From contig NZ_JAVHJU010000036.1 in assembly GCF_031082405.1 (NCBI RefSeq), forward strand, positions 137,890 through 201,889: a DNA stretch of 64,000 nucleotides, given 5' to 3'. Below the pieces are notes generated by a model that had not been told where the DNA came from, ran no database searches, and saw nothing but the letters and a program-made list of their open reading frames with translations. Position numbers and translations under genes: made by a program. Each line of letters starts with the position of its first letter. Within the stretch, counting starts at the first letter, position 1. Of this stretch, positions 16,823 to 25,376 are shown piece after piece. This stretch comes from Amycolatopsis sp. A133 (GTDB lineage: Bacteria > Actinomycetota > Actinomycetes > Mycobacteriales > Pseudonocardiaceae).

Positions 16823-18589
16823 CTACGGCTTTCCGGCGGTGATCAGCCCGGCCACGCCCCGCACGGTCGGCGCTTCGAACACCTGGGAGATCCGCAGCTT
16901 GACACCGAGGTCGCGGCTGATCCGCGAGCACAGCTGGGCGGCGGACAGCGAGTTGCCGCCTTGCCGGAAGAACGAGACGTCGGCGGCGATCGACGGCACG
17001 CCGATGATCTCGCGCAGGATCCGCGCCACCGCGGCTTCGGTTTCCGACAGCGGCGCGGCCTCCACCGGCGCGGCCGCGGTACGCAGGCGCGCGGCCAGTT
17101 CGGTCAGCGCGTGGCGGTCCAGTTTCCGGTCCTCCAGCACGGGCAGCCGTTCCAGCCGCTGCACGACGGCGGGCACCAGGTACCCGGGCAGCCGCTCGGC
17201 CAGCCGGGCCCGCAGCTCGTCCTCGCCCGGCGCGGAGCCGGACCCGGCGTAGAACAGGCAGAGGTCCTCGTACGCGCCGTCGGCGCCGGTCACCGGCACC
17301 ACCGCGCAAGCGCCGACACCCGGGACGCGGCCGGCGTTCCGCTCGACGTCGTCGAGTTCGATGCGGTGGCCGCGGATCTTGACCTGGCGGTCGGCGCGGC
17401 CTTCGAAGTGCAGCAGGCCGTCGCCGGTCCAGCGCCCGAGGTCGCCGGTGCGGTAGACGCGTTCCGGCCCGGACGGCAGGGCGATCTCGGTGAACTTCCG
17501 CGCGGTCAGCTCGTCGTCCTCGAAGTAGCCCAGCGCCAGACCCCGGCCGCCCAGGCAGATCTCGCCGCTTTCGCCGACTTCGCACAGCCGGTCGCCGTCG
17601 AGGATGTATGCCTGGGTGTTGGGCAGCGGGACGCCGAGCGGCACCTCGGGGCGGTCCCCGGGCCGCACGCGGTGGCAGGTGGCCGCGACGCTCGACTCGA
17701 CCGGGCCGTACATGTTGTACAGCGGGATGTCCGGGTACGCCTCGAGGAACCGGGCGGCGTGCCGGGCCGAGAGCCGCTCGCCGCCGGTGCCCACCGCGCG
17801 CAGGCCGGCGAAGGCGTCGAGGTCGTTGTCGACCATGCTGTGGAACACCGCGGTGGGCGGGAAGATCGTGGTCACGCCGTGGATCGCGATGAGGTCACGC
17901 AGTTTCGTCGCCAGCTCGAGGGTGTCTTCGAGCAGCACGAGGGTGCCGCCGTTGAACAGCACGCCCCACGAGTCGAGGCCGAAGGCGTCCCACGTGGCCG
18001 CGAGCGCCTGCGGCATCACCGCGCCGGAGTCCAGCGGCGTGAACAGCCAGTCGTCGAACAGCCGCACGTTGCCGCGGTGCGCGGTGACCACGCCCTTCGG
18101 CGTGCCGGTGGTCCCGGAGGTGAAGAACACCGCGCAGGCGTCGTCCGCGCCGACGTCGATCGCGGCCGGCCGGGCGCCGGGGACCGGCCGCTCCGGCGGC
18201 GACCACAGCGACGCCCACGAGGCGCCGCGCTCGGCGACGACGAGCGGGCCGTCGAGGTGTTCGATCAGCTCGGCGAGCCGGCCGGCCGGCCACCGCAGGT
18301 CGAGCGCGGCGTAGGCGGCGCCGCACTTGAGCACCGCCAGCAGCGTCGCGAACAGCTCGGGGGAGCGGGGCAGCAGCACCGGCACGATCGAGCCGCGCCC
18401 GACGCCGCGGGCCTGCAGCTGGGCCGCGTAGGCGTCGGCGGTCTCCGCGAGCTCCCGGTAGGTGGTGTCCCGGCCGCGGTGGTGCAGCGCGGTGCGGTCC
18501 GGCCAGCGCTCGGCGCACCACTCGAACAGGCCGTGCATGGTCTCGGCCCGCTCGAACGGCACCGGCGCCGGGTTGAAGGACGTCGTCAT
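16823..18589 (-). CDS. NRPS adenylation-PCP didomain protein
   Basis: 588 residues. A domain: core A3 is FFTSGTTGTPKG, A5 is NMYGPVESS, A7 YRTGDLGRW, A8 GRADRQVKIRGHRIELDDVE and A10 EDRKLDR, so it looks catalytically complete. The PCP follows with the phosphopantetheine Ser547 in FFRQGGNSLSAAQL. My manual reading of the specificity pocket is D-A-L-I-V-T-M-V-A-K. I cannot assign it to an amino acid with confidence. The ATG at 18589 overlaps the stop of the C-A-PCP gene (ATGA). As the only intact A domain in the operon it probably activates the amino acid for the whole pathway, with the P450 acting on the tethered substrate. Confidence 0.9.
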   Translation of the reverse strand: MTTSFNPAPVPFERAETMHGLFEWCAERWPDRTALHHRGRDTTYRELAETADAYAAQLQARGVGRGSIVPVLLPRSPELFATLLAVLKCGAAYAALDLRWPAGRLAELIEHLDGPLVVAERGASWASLWSPPERPVPGARPAAIDVGADDACAVFFTSGTTGTPKGVVTAHRGNVRLFDDWLFTPLDSGAVMPQALAATWDAFGLDSWGVLFNGGTLVLLEDTLELATKLRDLIAIHGVTTIFPPTAVFHSMVDNDLDAFAGLRAVGTGGERLSARHAARFLEAYPDIPLYNMYGPVESSVAATCHRVRPGDRPEVPLGVPLPNTQAYILDGDRLCEVGESGEICLGGRGLALGYFEDDELTARKFTEIALPSGPERVYRTGDLGRWTGDGLLHFEGRADRQVKIRGHRIELDDVERNAGRVPGVGACAVVPVTGADGAYEDLCLFYAGSGSAPGEDELRARLAERLPGYLVPAVVQRLERLPVLEDRKLDRHALTELAARLRTAAAPVEAAPLSETEAAVARILREIIGVPSIAADVSFFRQGGNSLSAAQLCSRISRDLGVKLRISQVFEAPTVRGVAGLITAGKP

Positions 18590-21372
18590 CGGGTGCTCCC
18601 GCGTTCGGTGATCAGCTCCGCCAGCGCGGCCGGCGTCGGGTGGGAGAAGGCGGCGGACAGCTTCAGCCGGACCCCGGTCTGCTTCTGGATCCGCTGGACG
18701 AGCTGGGCGGCCAGCAGCGAATGGCCGCCACTGGCGAAGAAGTTCGTGTCCTCGGTGACGTCGGTCCGCTTGAGCAGCTGCCCGAACATCGCCACGACGG
18801 CGCCGGTCGTCGCGTCCGGCGCGGTTTCGGCGGGGGTCTCCGGCGCCGGGGCGGCTCCGGTGACCAGCTCGGCGACCGCCTCCCGGTCCACCGCGTGCGT
18901 GGTCGTCTCGGGCAGCGCGTCGACCCGCAGGTACCACGCCGGACGGGCCACGGGAGGCAAGACCGTCTCGGCGTGCCGGGCCAGTTCGGCGGCGAGCTGC
19001 GGTTTGTCGGGCGCCTGCACGACGGCGACCAGTTCCGCCGCGCCGGGCCGCACGGTCACCGCGGCCGCGACGACGTCGGTGTGCGCGGTCAGGGCGTCCT
19101 CCACGGTGGCCAGGTCGACGCGGGTGCCGCCGAACGTCAGCTGGCGGTCCAGGGGGCCGTGGACGTGCAGGGTCCCGTCGGTGCGCCAGTGCGCGAGGAC
19201 GCCGGTGGCAGAGCCGCCCAGCTTCAGTTCGCCCCGCACGCCGAGCGGCAGCCGCCGCCCGTCCGGGGCGACGACCTCGGCGCCGAGGCCCGCGACCGGC
19301 ACGCCGTCGGCGAGCACCCAGCGGCCGCCGAAGGGGAACACGGTGTGGACGTCGGCCTCGAGGGCGCGCAGGGTGCGGACGAGCGGGCCGGGCGCCGGTT
19401 CGGCGCCGATCAGCGTGGTGCGCCCGCGGGCGGCTTCGCCGAGGTGCTCGGCCACCCGGGCCCAGACGGCCGGGGTGGCGTGCACGACACCGACGTCGTG
19501 CCGGGTGAGCAGCCCGGCGAGCAGGTGGCCGTCCGTGCGGGCCGCGTCCGGTGCCACGACCAGCGGCGCGCCGGTGGTCAGGGCCAAGAGCAGTTCCGGG
19601 ACAGCGGCGGAGAGCCACAGCACCGGGCGGCCGGCCACCAGCCCCGCGACCGGCCGGACGGAGTCGGCGAGCTCCCGGTGGGTCACGCCGGGCTGCGCGG
19701 GGCCGTCCGGGGACACCGCCGAAGCGTCCGGGTCGACGGTCACCGTGACGGCGTAGGAGATTTCCTCGGCGCCCAGCACCGATTTCGCGTCTGTGACGTC
19801 CGTGGTGACGGTGGCGCCGGCCAGCCAGCTGCCGAGGATCGCGGCCGCGAGGTCCGGGCCGCGCGGGACGGCCACGGCGACGACGTCACCCGGCCCGGTC
19901 CCGGCGTCGGCCAGCAGGGTCGTGACCGCCGAAGCGGCGCGCCACAGATCCCGGTAGGACGTGACGCCTTCGTCGGTGACGACGGCGGGTGCGCCGGGGT
20001 TTTCCGTGACGTGCCGGGCGATCGCGGTGAGGACGGTGTCCGTCCCGGCGGGCCGGCCGGGGGTGCCGAGGACGGCGTGGTCGGTGGCGCCCCAGCCGTC
20101 CAGTTCGCGCAGCGGCCGGTCCGGCGCGCTCGCCGCCGCGACGAGCAGGGCGTCGTAGCGTTCCAGCAGCAGCTCGACTTCGCCGCGGTCGAGCACCTCG
20201 GCGCCGTAGACCGCCTTGACGCGGCTCTCCTCCGCCGAGGGCAGGATGACGAACTCGAGGTCGAACTTGCTGTGCCCGGGGTCGATTTCGACGACTTCGG
20301 CGGAGGCGCCGCCGATGCTCGTCGCCGCCCGGCCGCCGAAGGGCAGGTAGTTGAACACGTGCCGGAACAGGGTGGTGCGCCACGACGAACCGGCGCGCGC
20401 GACCTCCGGCAGCAGGACGTCCATCGGCACGTCGGCGTGCGCGATCGCCTCGAAGAACAGGTCTCGCACCCGGCGGCTGAACCCGCGGAACGTCTCGGCC
20501 GGGTCGATCCGCACGCGCAGCGGGACGATGTTGACGTGGTAGCCGATGGCGCGCTGGGCCTGCTGGCTGCGGACGTTCACCGGGAAGCCGACGGCGAGGT
20601 CGGGGCCGGCGCCGTGGGCGTGCAGCAGCAGGTAGTAGGCGGCCAGCAGCACGACGACGTCGGGAGCCTTGAGTTCCTTCTGCAGTGCGGTGACGACGTC
20701 CTTGGCCTCGGCCGAGAAGGGACGGACGAGCTGCTCGCCGCGCAGGGTCGGCTGGGCGCTCTCCTGCCCGCCGCACCACAGGCCGGGCCCGCCCGCGTCG
20801 AAGTTCCGCAGGTGCTCGCGCCAGAAGGCGAGGCTCTCCGGCTTCGGCTCGGACTCCGGCCAGAGCGGGACGGGCGCGCCGGCGTCCGGGAGGTCCCCGG
20901 CCCGCACCGCGTCGTAGGCGGCGGCGAGTTCCTCGAGGAAGATCGACATCGAGGTGCCGTCGAAGATGAGGTGGTGCACGGCCACGCCGACCGAGTCGTG
21001 TTCCGGGCCGTGGAACAGGCCGACGCGCAGCAGCGGCGTGCCGTCCAGCACGAACGGCCGGGTGATCAGCTCCCGCAGCCCGGCCTCGACGTCGGCGCAG
21101 TCCTCGCCCTCCAGCCGGACCGGGACGGCCGCGAGCACCGACTTGGTGAGCCGGGTGTCGTCGGCGTGGAAGACGGTCCGCAGCGTGTCGTACCGGCGCA
21201 CCAGCTGCGCGACGGCCTCCTGCAGGACGGCCCGGTCCAGCCGGCCCGCCACCCGCAGCGCGACGCCCGGGACGTTGTTGACACCTTCGCCGGGCACCAG
21301 CCGTTCGAGCAGCCAGAGGCCTTCTTCCTTGCGGGTCGCCGGAATCCGCGGCGGGTGCTCAGCGGTCGGCAT
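18586..21372 (-). CDS. NRPS condensation - degenerate adenylation - PCP protein
   Basis: 928 residues from the ATG at 21372 (AAGGGA about 8 nt upstream; an upstream ATG at 21408 is possible). The C domain occupies residues 1-430 with an intact HHLIFDG (His133, His134, Asp138). An adenylation-like region spans ~450-840 but has no recognisable A3 (SGTTGxPKG) loop, no clear YGPTE and no TGD motif. The sequence runs from AVSPDGPAQPG straight into a shortened region, so it cannot be expected to bind ATP normally. The PCP (Ser885 in FFASGGHSLLAAQL) is intact. The protein would thus condense, and carry, a substrate loaded by another A domain, most simply the A-PCP protein encoded just downstream. 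It overlaps both neighbouring genes by a few bases. Confidence 0.88.
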   Translation of the reverse strand: MPTAEHPPRIPATRKEEGLWLLERLVPGEGVNNVPGVALRVAGRLDRAVLQEAVAQLVRRYDTLRTVFHADDTRLTKSVLAAVPVRLEGEDCADVEAGLRELITRPFVLDGTPLLRVGLFHGPEHDSVGVAVHHLIFDGTSMSIFLEELAAAYDAVRAGDLPDAGAPVPLWPESEPKPESLAFWREHLRNFDAGGPGLWCGGQESAQPTLRGEQLVRPFSAEAKDVVTALQKELKAPDVVVLLAAYYLLLHAHGAGPDLAVGFPVNVRSQQAQRAIGYHVNIVPLRVRIDPAETFRGFSRRVRDLFFEAIAHADVPMDVLLPEVARAGSSWRTTLFRHVFNYLPFGGRAATSIGGASAEVVEIDPGHSKFDLEFVILPSAEESRVKAVYGAEVLDRGEVELLLERYDALLVAAASAPDRPLRELDGWGATDHAVLGTPGRPAGTDTVLTAIARHVTENPGAPAVVTDEGVTSYRDLWRAASAVTTLLADAGTGPGDVVAVAVPRGPDLAAAILGSWLAGATVTTDVTDAKSVLGAEEISYAVTVTVDPDASAVSPDGPAQPGVTHRELADSVRPVAGLVAGRPVLWLSAAVPELLLALTTGAPLVVAPDAARTDGHLLAGLLTRHDVGVVHATPAVWARVAEHLGEAARGRTTLIGAEPAPGPLVRTLRALEADVHTVFPFGGRWVLADGVPVAGLGAEVVAPDGRRLPLGVRGELKLGGSATGVLAHWRTDGTLHVHGPLDRQLTFGGTRVDLATVEDALTAHTDVVAAAVTVRPGAAELVAVVQAPDKPQLAAELARHAETVLPPVARPAWYLRVDALPETTTHAVDREAVAELVTGAAPAPETPAETAPDATTGAVVAMFGQLLKRTDVTEDTNFFASGGHSLLAAQLVQRIQKQTGVRLKLSAAFSHPTPAALAELITERGSTR

Positions 21373-22786
21373 GGCCGGTCCCTTCGGGGAGGTCTTCGAC
21401 GGTGACAAAAGCGTGCGGGATCGACTCGGCGGGCAGCCGCGCGGCGAGGTACGCGCGCAGCTCGGCGACGAACGTGCTCGTCTTCGCCGCGCGCGAGGGG
21501 GCGTTCGCGTAGGCGGTGAAGGGCCGTCCGGGAGTGGCGGGCGAGGAGGGCACGGTCACCGGTTCGGCGTCGCGGGTGTAGACGACGTCGACCAGGCCGG
21601 GGCCCTCGGCCGACCAGGTCACCGCGGCCTGGTAACCCCGGCGGCGGCCGATCTCGTGGAGGTCCTCCGGGTCCGGGGCGGTCACCGCGGCGGGGGCGGT
21701 GCCGGTGTCGAGCTTCGCCAACGCGGCCAGTTCCCGGGCGACCCGGCCGTTCGGCACGCCGGTGATCCGCGCGGACGGCGGCCGGACGTCGCTCAGCAGC
21801 GTCTGCAGCGCGGCCGGGTGCCAGGCCAGCGTGTGCGCGGGTTCGACGGTCTCCGCGGGTTCCTTGCGCAGCACGGCGTCGTAGCGGTGCCGGCTCAGCT
21901 CGTTGTGGTGGCGGGCGCGCTTCAGCCGGACGTCCGCCGCCGCGATCCCGGGCAGCGTCGCGGCCAGTGCGGGGAAGAAGTCCGGGTCGACGAGCAGTTC
22001 CTTCTCTTCGAGGACGCTGTTCTCGACGAGTTCCCGTGCCGTTTCGGGGGCCGCGGCCACCTCGCCGGCCAGCACGGCGGTGCGGAAAGCCCGCAACAGC
22101 CGCAGGTTGCGGACGTCGCCGACGAACACCGCGCCACCGGGCACGATCAGCGCGGCGGCCTGGCGCAGCACATCCGCGAGGTAGCCGATGTCCGGGAAGT
22201 ACTGGACGACGGAGTTGATCACCACCGTGTCGAAGTGGTCTTCCGGCAGCGCGGAGAAGTCGTCGGCCTCGCGGTGGTGCAGTGTCACGTGGGTCAGCGC
22301 GGGGTCGGCGGCGACCTGGCCGGTGAGCGTCTCGATCACGGTGGCGGAGAAGTCCGTCGCGACGTACTCCTCGCACGACGGCGCGAGCTGGGCCATCAGC
22401 AGGCCGGTGCCGACGCCGATCTCGAGCACCCGCCGGGGCCGCAGCGACCGGATCCGCTCGACGGTCGCGTCCCGCCACTCCCGCATCTGCGCGAGCTCGA
22501 TCGGCAGCCCGGTGTAGGTGCTGTGCCAGCCCACGAAGTTCTCGCCGAGCCCACCGGACTCGGGGAGCTCGCCGTAGACCCATTCGTAGATCAGCTGCCA
22601 CTCGTCGACGCGCTTGCGGTCGTCGCCGTCTTCGGCGACCGGGTCCCGGGGCACCACCCGGGCGACGAGCCGCCCGGTCCCGGGTTCGCGGGTGACGCTG
22701 GCCCGCGCGACGCCGGGGTGCCCGGCGAGCGCGGCTTCGGCTTGGCTTTCCGTGCCGGTGCCCAGACCGGTCGGTGACGTCGGCAT
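21359..22786 (-). CDS. Free-standing methyltransferase flanked by adenylation-domain C-terminal fragments
   Basis: 475 residues. A SAM-dependent methyltransferase core (motif I VLEIGVGTG at 120-128, then DFSATVIE and VINSVVQYFP) has the sequence style of the N- or C-methyltransferases embedded between A8 and A9 of NRPS adenylation domains. Residues ~14-47 (ESQAEAALAGHPGV...RVV) and ~430-475 (AYLAARLPAESIPHAFV, LPEGTGHADR) look like the A9 and A10 ends of such an A domain. The large N-terminal A subdomain (A1-A7) is missing. The A10 lysine is replaced (GTGHADR for the usual GKxDR). It is probably an in-trans methylase for the PCP-bound amino acid. The start ATG at 22786 has GGAG 7 nt upstream. 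Confidence 0.8.
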   Translation of the reverse strand: MPTSPTGLGTGTESQAEAALAGHPGVARASVTREPGTGRLVARVVPRDPVAEDGDDRKRVDEWQLIYEWVYGELPESGGLGENFVGWHSTYTGLPIELAQMREWRDATVERIRSLRPRRVLEIGVGTGLLMAQLAPSCEEYVATDFSATVIETLTGQVAADPALTHVTLHHREADDFSALPEDHFDTVVINSVVQYFPDIGYLADVLRQAAALIVPGGAVFVGDVRNLRLLRAFRTAVLAGEVAAAPETARELVENSVLEEKELLVDPDFFPALAATLPGIAAADVRLKRARHHNELSRHRYDAVLRKEPAETVEPAHTLAWHPAALQTLLSDVRPPSARITGVPNGRVARELAALAKLDTGTAPAAVTAPDPEDLHEIGRRRGYQAAVTWSAEGPGLVDVVYTRDAEPVTVPSSPATPGRPFTAYANAPSRAAKTSTFVAELRAYLAARLPAESIPHAFVTVEDLPEGTGHADR

Positions 22787-22820
22787 CAGCTCTCCTGCTG
22801 TCTTGCGGGCGAACGGGCGG

Positions 22821-23612
22821 TCAGGGGAGCAGGCCGCGGACGGCCTGCGCGACCTCCGGCTGGCTGAGCAGGCCGGAGTGGTCGATGTCGAACCGGACTT
22901 CGCGGGCGCCGATCTCGAGGGCGCCGGGCAGTTCGGCGGAGCGGATCACGTCGACGCCGTCGAGGTCGCCGGCGACGGTGAGCTGGGAAGCGGCCACCAG
23001 GTAGGTCATGTAGCTGCTGAACCACTCGACGAGCTCGTCGGCGCGGTCGGCTTCCAGGCCGACCCGCTCGAACGCGGTGCTGCCGACCTCGCGGTAGAGG
23101 CGCACGAACTCCTTCGTGAGCGTCTCCAGGTCGTCGTGGGTGCGCTGGGCGGCCTCGCCGGCGGCGTGCGCGTCCCGCACCTCGTCCTCGGTGAGGACGG
23201 CCGCGAGGGCGTCCACCACGCGGAAGAAGCCGTAGTGCAGCACGGTGAACCCGGTGGCGGCGGTCGGGTCGAACAGGACCACCCGCGGCTTCGCCTGCCA
23301 GGTCGCGACGCGCTCGGCGATGGCGAGGGCGAACACGCTGGACGCGCAGTAGCCGAACACCGCCTTGACGTCGGCGCCGCTCGCGCGCAGCTCCGAAGTC
23401 CACCGGTCGAGGTAGTCCTCGCCGGTCATGCCGGTCTCGTCGCCGACGGCGGGCGGCAGGCTCTCCCAGATGCCGTACGGCGTCTCGAGGTGCTTCGCGA
23501 GCTCGGCGAACCCCGCTTCCGGCCGCCCGGTGACCGTGAAATCAACCGTGATGATTATTTCCTTGTCGTCCGAATTCTCGTCGATCGGGTGCCATGAATG
23601 GAGTTCGGCCAC
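22821..23612 (-). CDS. Alpha/beta-hydrolase thioesterase-like protein with Cys nucleophile
   Basis: 263 residues, GTG start at 23612 preceded by AAGGGCGG. The nucleophile elbow reads VFGYCASSVFALA, with Cys89 where type I/II thioesterases usually have Ser (GxSxG). Asp115 (VVLFDP) and His245 (FDIDHSGLL) fit the remaining triad. The overall length and lid region match NRPS/PKS type II thioesterases. As first gene of the NRPS operon it could release or transfer the amino-acyl unit, or edit mis-primed carriers. A cysteine nucleophile favours acyl transfer or slow hydrolysis over rapid hydrolysis in other alpha/beta-hydrolases, so transferase activity is conceivable. Confidence 0.78.
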   Translation of the reverse strand: MAELHSWHPIDENSDDKEIIITVDFTVTGRPEAGFAELAKHLETPYGIWESLPPAVGDETGMTGEDYLDRWTSELRASGADVKAVFGYCASSVFALAIAERVATWQAKPRVVLFDPTAATGFTVLHYGFFRVVDALAAVLTEDEVRDAHAAGEAAQRTHDDLETLTKEFVRLYREVGSTAFERVGLEADRADELVEWFSSYMTYLVAASQLTVAGDLDGVDVIRSAELPGALEIGAREVRFDIDHSGLLSQPEVAQAVRGLLP

Positions 23613-23686
23613 GATTGCCCGCCCTTGTTGATTGGCAGAATAAAGATTTCCGCAGTCTGAAGCTAGCAGCGGCCGATCGGACCGGT

Positions 23687-23747
23687 AACCCCTAGCGCGC
23701 CCCTAAGAAAGCGGCCGTTGAGCAGCGGTTCCGGGGGGTTAGGGGTT
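23687..23747. promoter_or_regulatory. CCCCTA motifs in the divergent NRPS/PKS promoter region
   Basis: Two direct copies of CCCCTA(A/G) start 11 bp apart (23689 and 23700). The first lies in AACCCCTA (23687-23694), whose exact reverse complement TAGGGGTT is at 23740-23747. The region is the 245-bp gap between the divergent thioesterase and FAD-oxidase genes, i.e. between the NRPS operon and the PKS operon. Its position would let one regulator control both. A long A/T-richer stretch at 23530-23660 may hold the minus-strand promoter. Confidence 0.55.
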
Positions 23748-23857
23748 GGAGTGGTGATCGGCGCCGCCGTAGTGTTCGGCGACGAAGACGGTGCGTGGGA
23801 TGCCCATTTCCGGTGCCGTTCGAAACCGGGGATGTCCGAGCGGAATGAGGGCGATCG

Positions 23858-25348
23858 ATGGGTGCGGTGACCGTTCTGCCGGACGACGCCCGGTACGCCG
23901 ATCTCGTGCGCGGGGTCAACCAGCGCTGGGTCGGCAAGCCCGACTACGTCTGCGTGCCGACGTCCACCGACGAGGTGGTGGCCGCGGTCGGCGCCGCGGT
24001 GCGCGAGGGCAGGCGGATCGCCGTCCGCAGCGGCGGGCACTGCGTCGAGGCGATGGTCGGCGCGCCGGACGTCCAGGTCGTCATCGACCTGTCCGAAATG
24101 CACCGGATCGCTTTCGACGCCGAGCGCGACGCCTTCGTCGTGGAGCCGGGCGCGACCGTGGGCCAGGCCTACCGGACGCTCTACAAGCGCTGGGGCGTCA
24201 CCATCCCGGCCGGGTCCTGCCCGAGCGTCGGGCTGGGCGGGCACATCGCGGGCGGCGGGTACGGCCCGCTGTCGCGGAAGTTCGGCTACGTCTCCGACCA
24301 CCTGTACGCGGTCGAGGTGGTCGTGGTCGACGCGCACGGCACCGCCCGCGCGGTGGTCGCGACCCGCGACGCGGGCGACGAAAACCACGACCTGTGGTGG
24401 GCGCACACCGGCGGTGGCGGCGGCAGCTTCGGCGTCGTGACGCGCTATTGGCTGCGGATCCCCGGCGCGACCGGCGCACCGGAGGCCCTCCTGCCGTCCC
24501 CGCCCGCCCGGCTGCTGGTGCAGCAGGACGTCTGGGTGTGGGACATGCTCGACGAAACCGCGTTCACCCGGCTCCTGCGCAACCACGGCGAGTGGTACGA
24601 GCGCAACAGCGACCCCGGCTCCGCGTACGAGGACCTCTACAGCGGCCTGTGGTGCGGAACGCGCGCGTCCCAGTTCGTCGCCATGTCGACTCAGATCGAC
24701 AGCGCCGCCCCGAACGCGGCCGCCCTGCTGGACGACTACGTCGCCGCGATCCGCCGGGACCTCGGCGTCGCCCCGGCGCTGAGCAGCCGCCAAGAACTGC
24801 CGTGGCTGCACGCGACGTCGTGGGGCGGCATCGCCGACAGCGGCGACCACACGCTGAGCTTCAAGATCAAGGCGGCCGACCTGCGCAAGCGCTGCACCGA
24901 CGAGCAGGCCGCGAAGCTTTATCGGCACCTGCTCCGCGAGGACTACGGCAACCACCGCGCCGGCGTGATGTTCGTCGGCTGCGGCGGGCGGATGAACGCC
25001 CTTTCGCCGTCCGAGACCGCGATCGCGCAGCGGGACAGCATCCTCAAGCTCGTCTACTCCACGCACTGGGACGCCTCCGAACAGGCCGAGCCGCACCTGG
25101 CGTGGCTGCGGGAGTTCTACGCCGACGTCTACGCCGGAACCGGCGGCGTGCCGGTGCCGGACGAGCGGACGAACGGGTCCTACGTGAACAACCCGGACTT
25201 CGACGTGCAGGACGAGCGGTGGAACGGCTCCGGGCTGGCCTGGCACGAGCTCTACCACCAGCACAACTACCCGCGGCTGCAGGCGGTCAAGGCGCGCTGG
25301 GACCCGGGCGACGTGTTCCGGAACCCGTTCTCCGTGCGCCTGCCTTGA
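23858..25348 (+). CDS. BBE-like FAD-linked oxidase (probably bicovalent FAD)
   Basis: 496 residues. An N-terminal FAD_binding_4 (PP-loop) domain contains RSGGHC with His61 and AGSCPSVGLGGH with Cys121, the two positions that hold FAD covalently in berberine-bridge-type oxidases such as TamL of tirandamycin. A C-terminal BBE segment ends in YPRLQAVKARWDPGDVFRNP. There is no signal peptide. Such enzymes oxidise alcohols to ketones or close rings on late intermediates, passing electrons to O2. The ATG at 23858 has GAGG 7 nt upstream. It is the first gene of the PKS operon, 28 bp before the loading protein, and divergent from the NRPS genes. The substrate is unknown. Confidence 0.9.
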   Translation: MGAVTVLPDDARYADLVRGVNQRWVGKPDYVCVPTSTDEVVAAVGAAVREGRRIAVRSGGHCVEAMVGAPDVQVVIDLSEMHRIAFDAERDAFVVEPGATVGQAYRTLYKRWGVTIPAGSCPSVGLGGHIAGGGYGPLSRKFGYVSDHLYAVEVVVVDAHGTARAVVATRDAGDENHDLWWAHTGGGGGSFGVVTRYWLRIPGATGAPEALLPSPPARLLVQQDVWVWDMLDETAFTRLLRNHGEWYERNSDPGSAYEDLYSGLWCGTRASQFVAMSTQIDSAAPNAAALLDDYVAAIRRDLGVAPALSSRQELPWLHATSWGGIADSGDHTLSFKIKAADLRKRCTDEQAAKLYRHLLREDYGNHRAGVMFVGCGGRMNALSPSETAIAQRDSILKLVYSTHWDASEQAEPHLAWLREFYADVYAGTGGVPVPDERTNGSYVNNPDFDVQDERWNGSGLAWHELYHQHNYPRLQAVKARWDPGDVFRNPFSVRLP

Positions 25349-25376
25349 GCCGGCCGCCCCACCCGGGAGGTAACGA

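Noticed and set aside
23640..23860. A small gene in the NRPS/PKS divergent region
   Set aside because: Frames there are short, lack ribosome sites and would overlap the repeated CCCCTA motifs.
15583..25348. An MbtH-like helper gene for the NRPS
   Set aside because: I looked for a ~70-residue frame with the SLWP and PxGW motifs near the NRPS genes and saw none. It may be encoded elsewhere.
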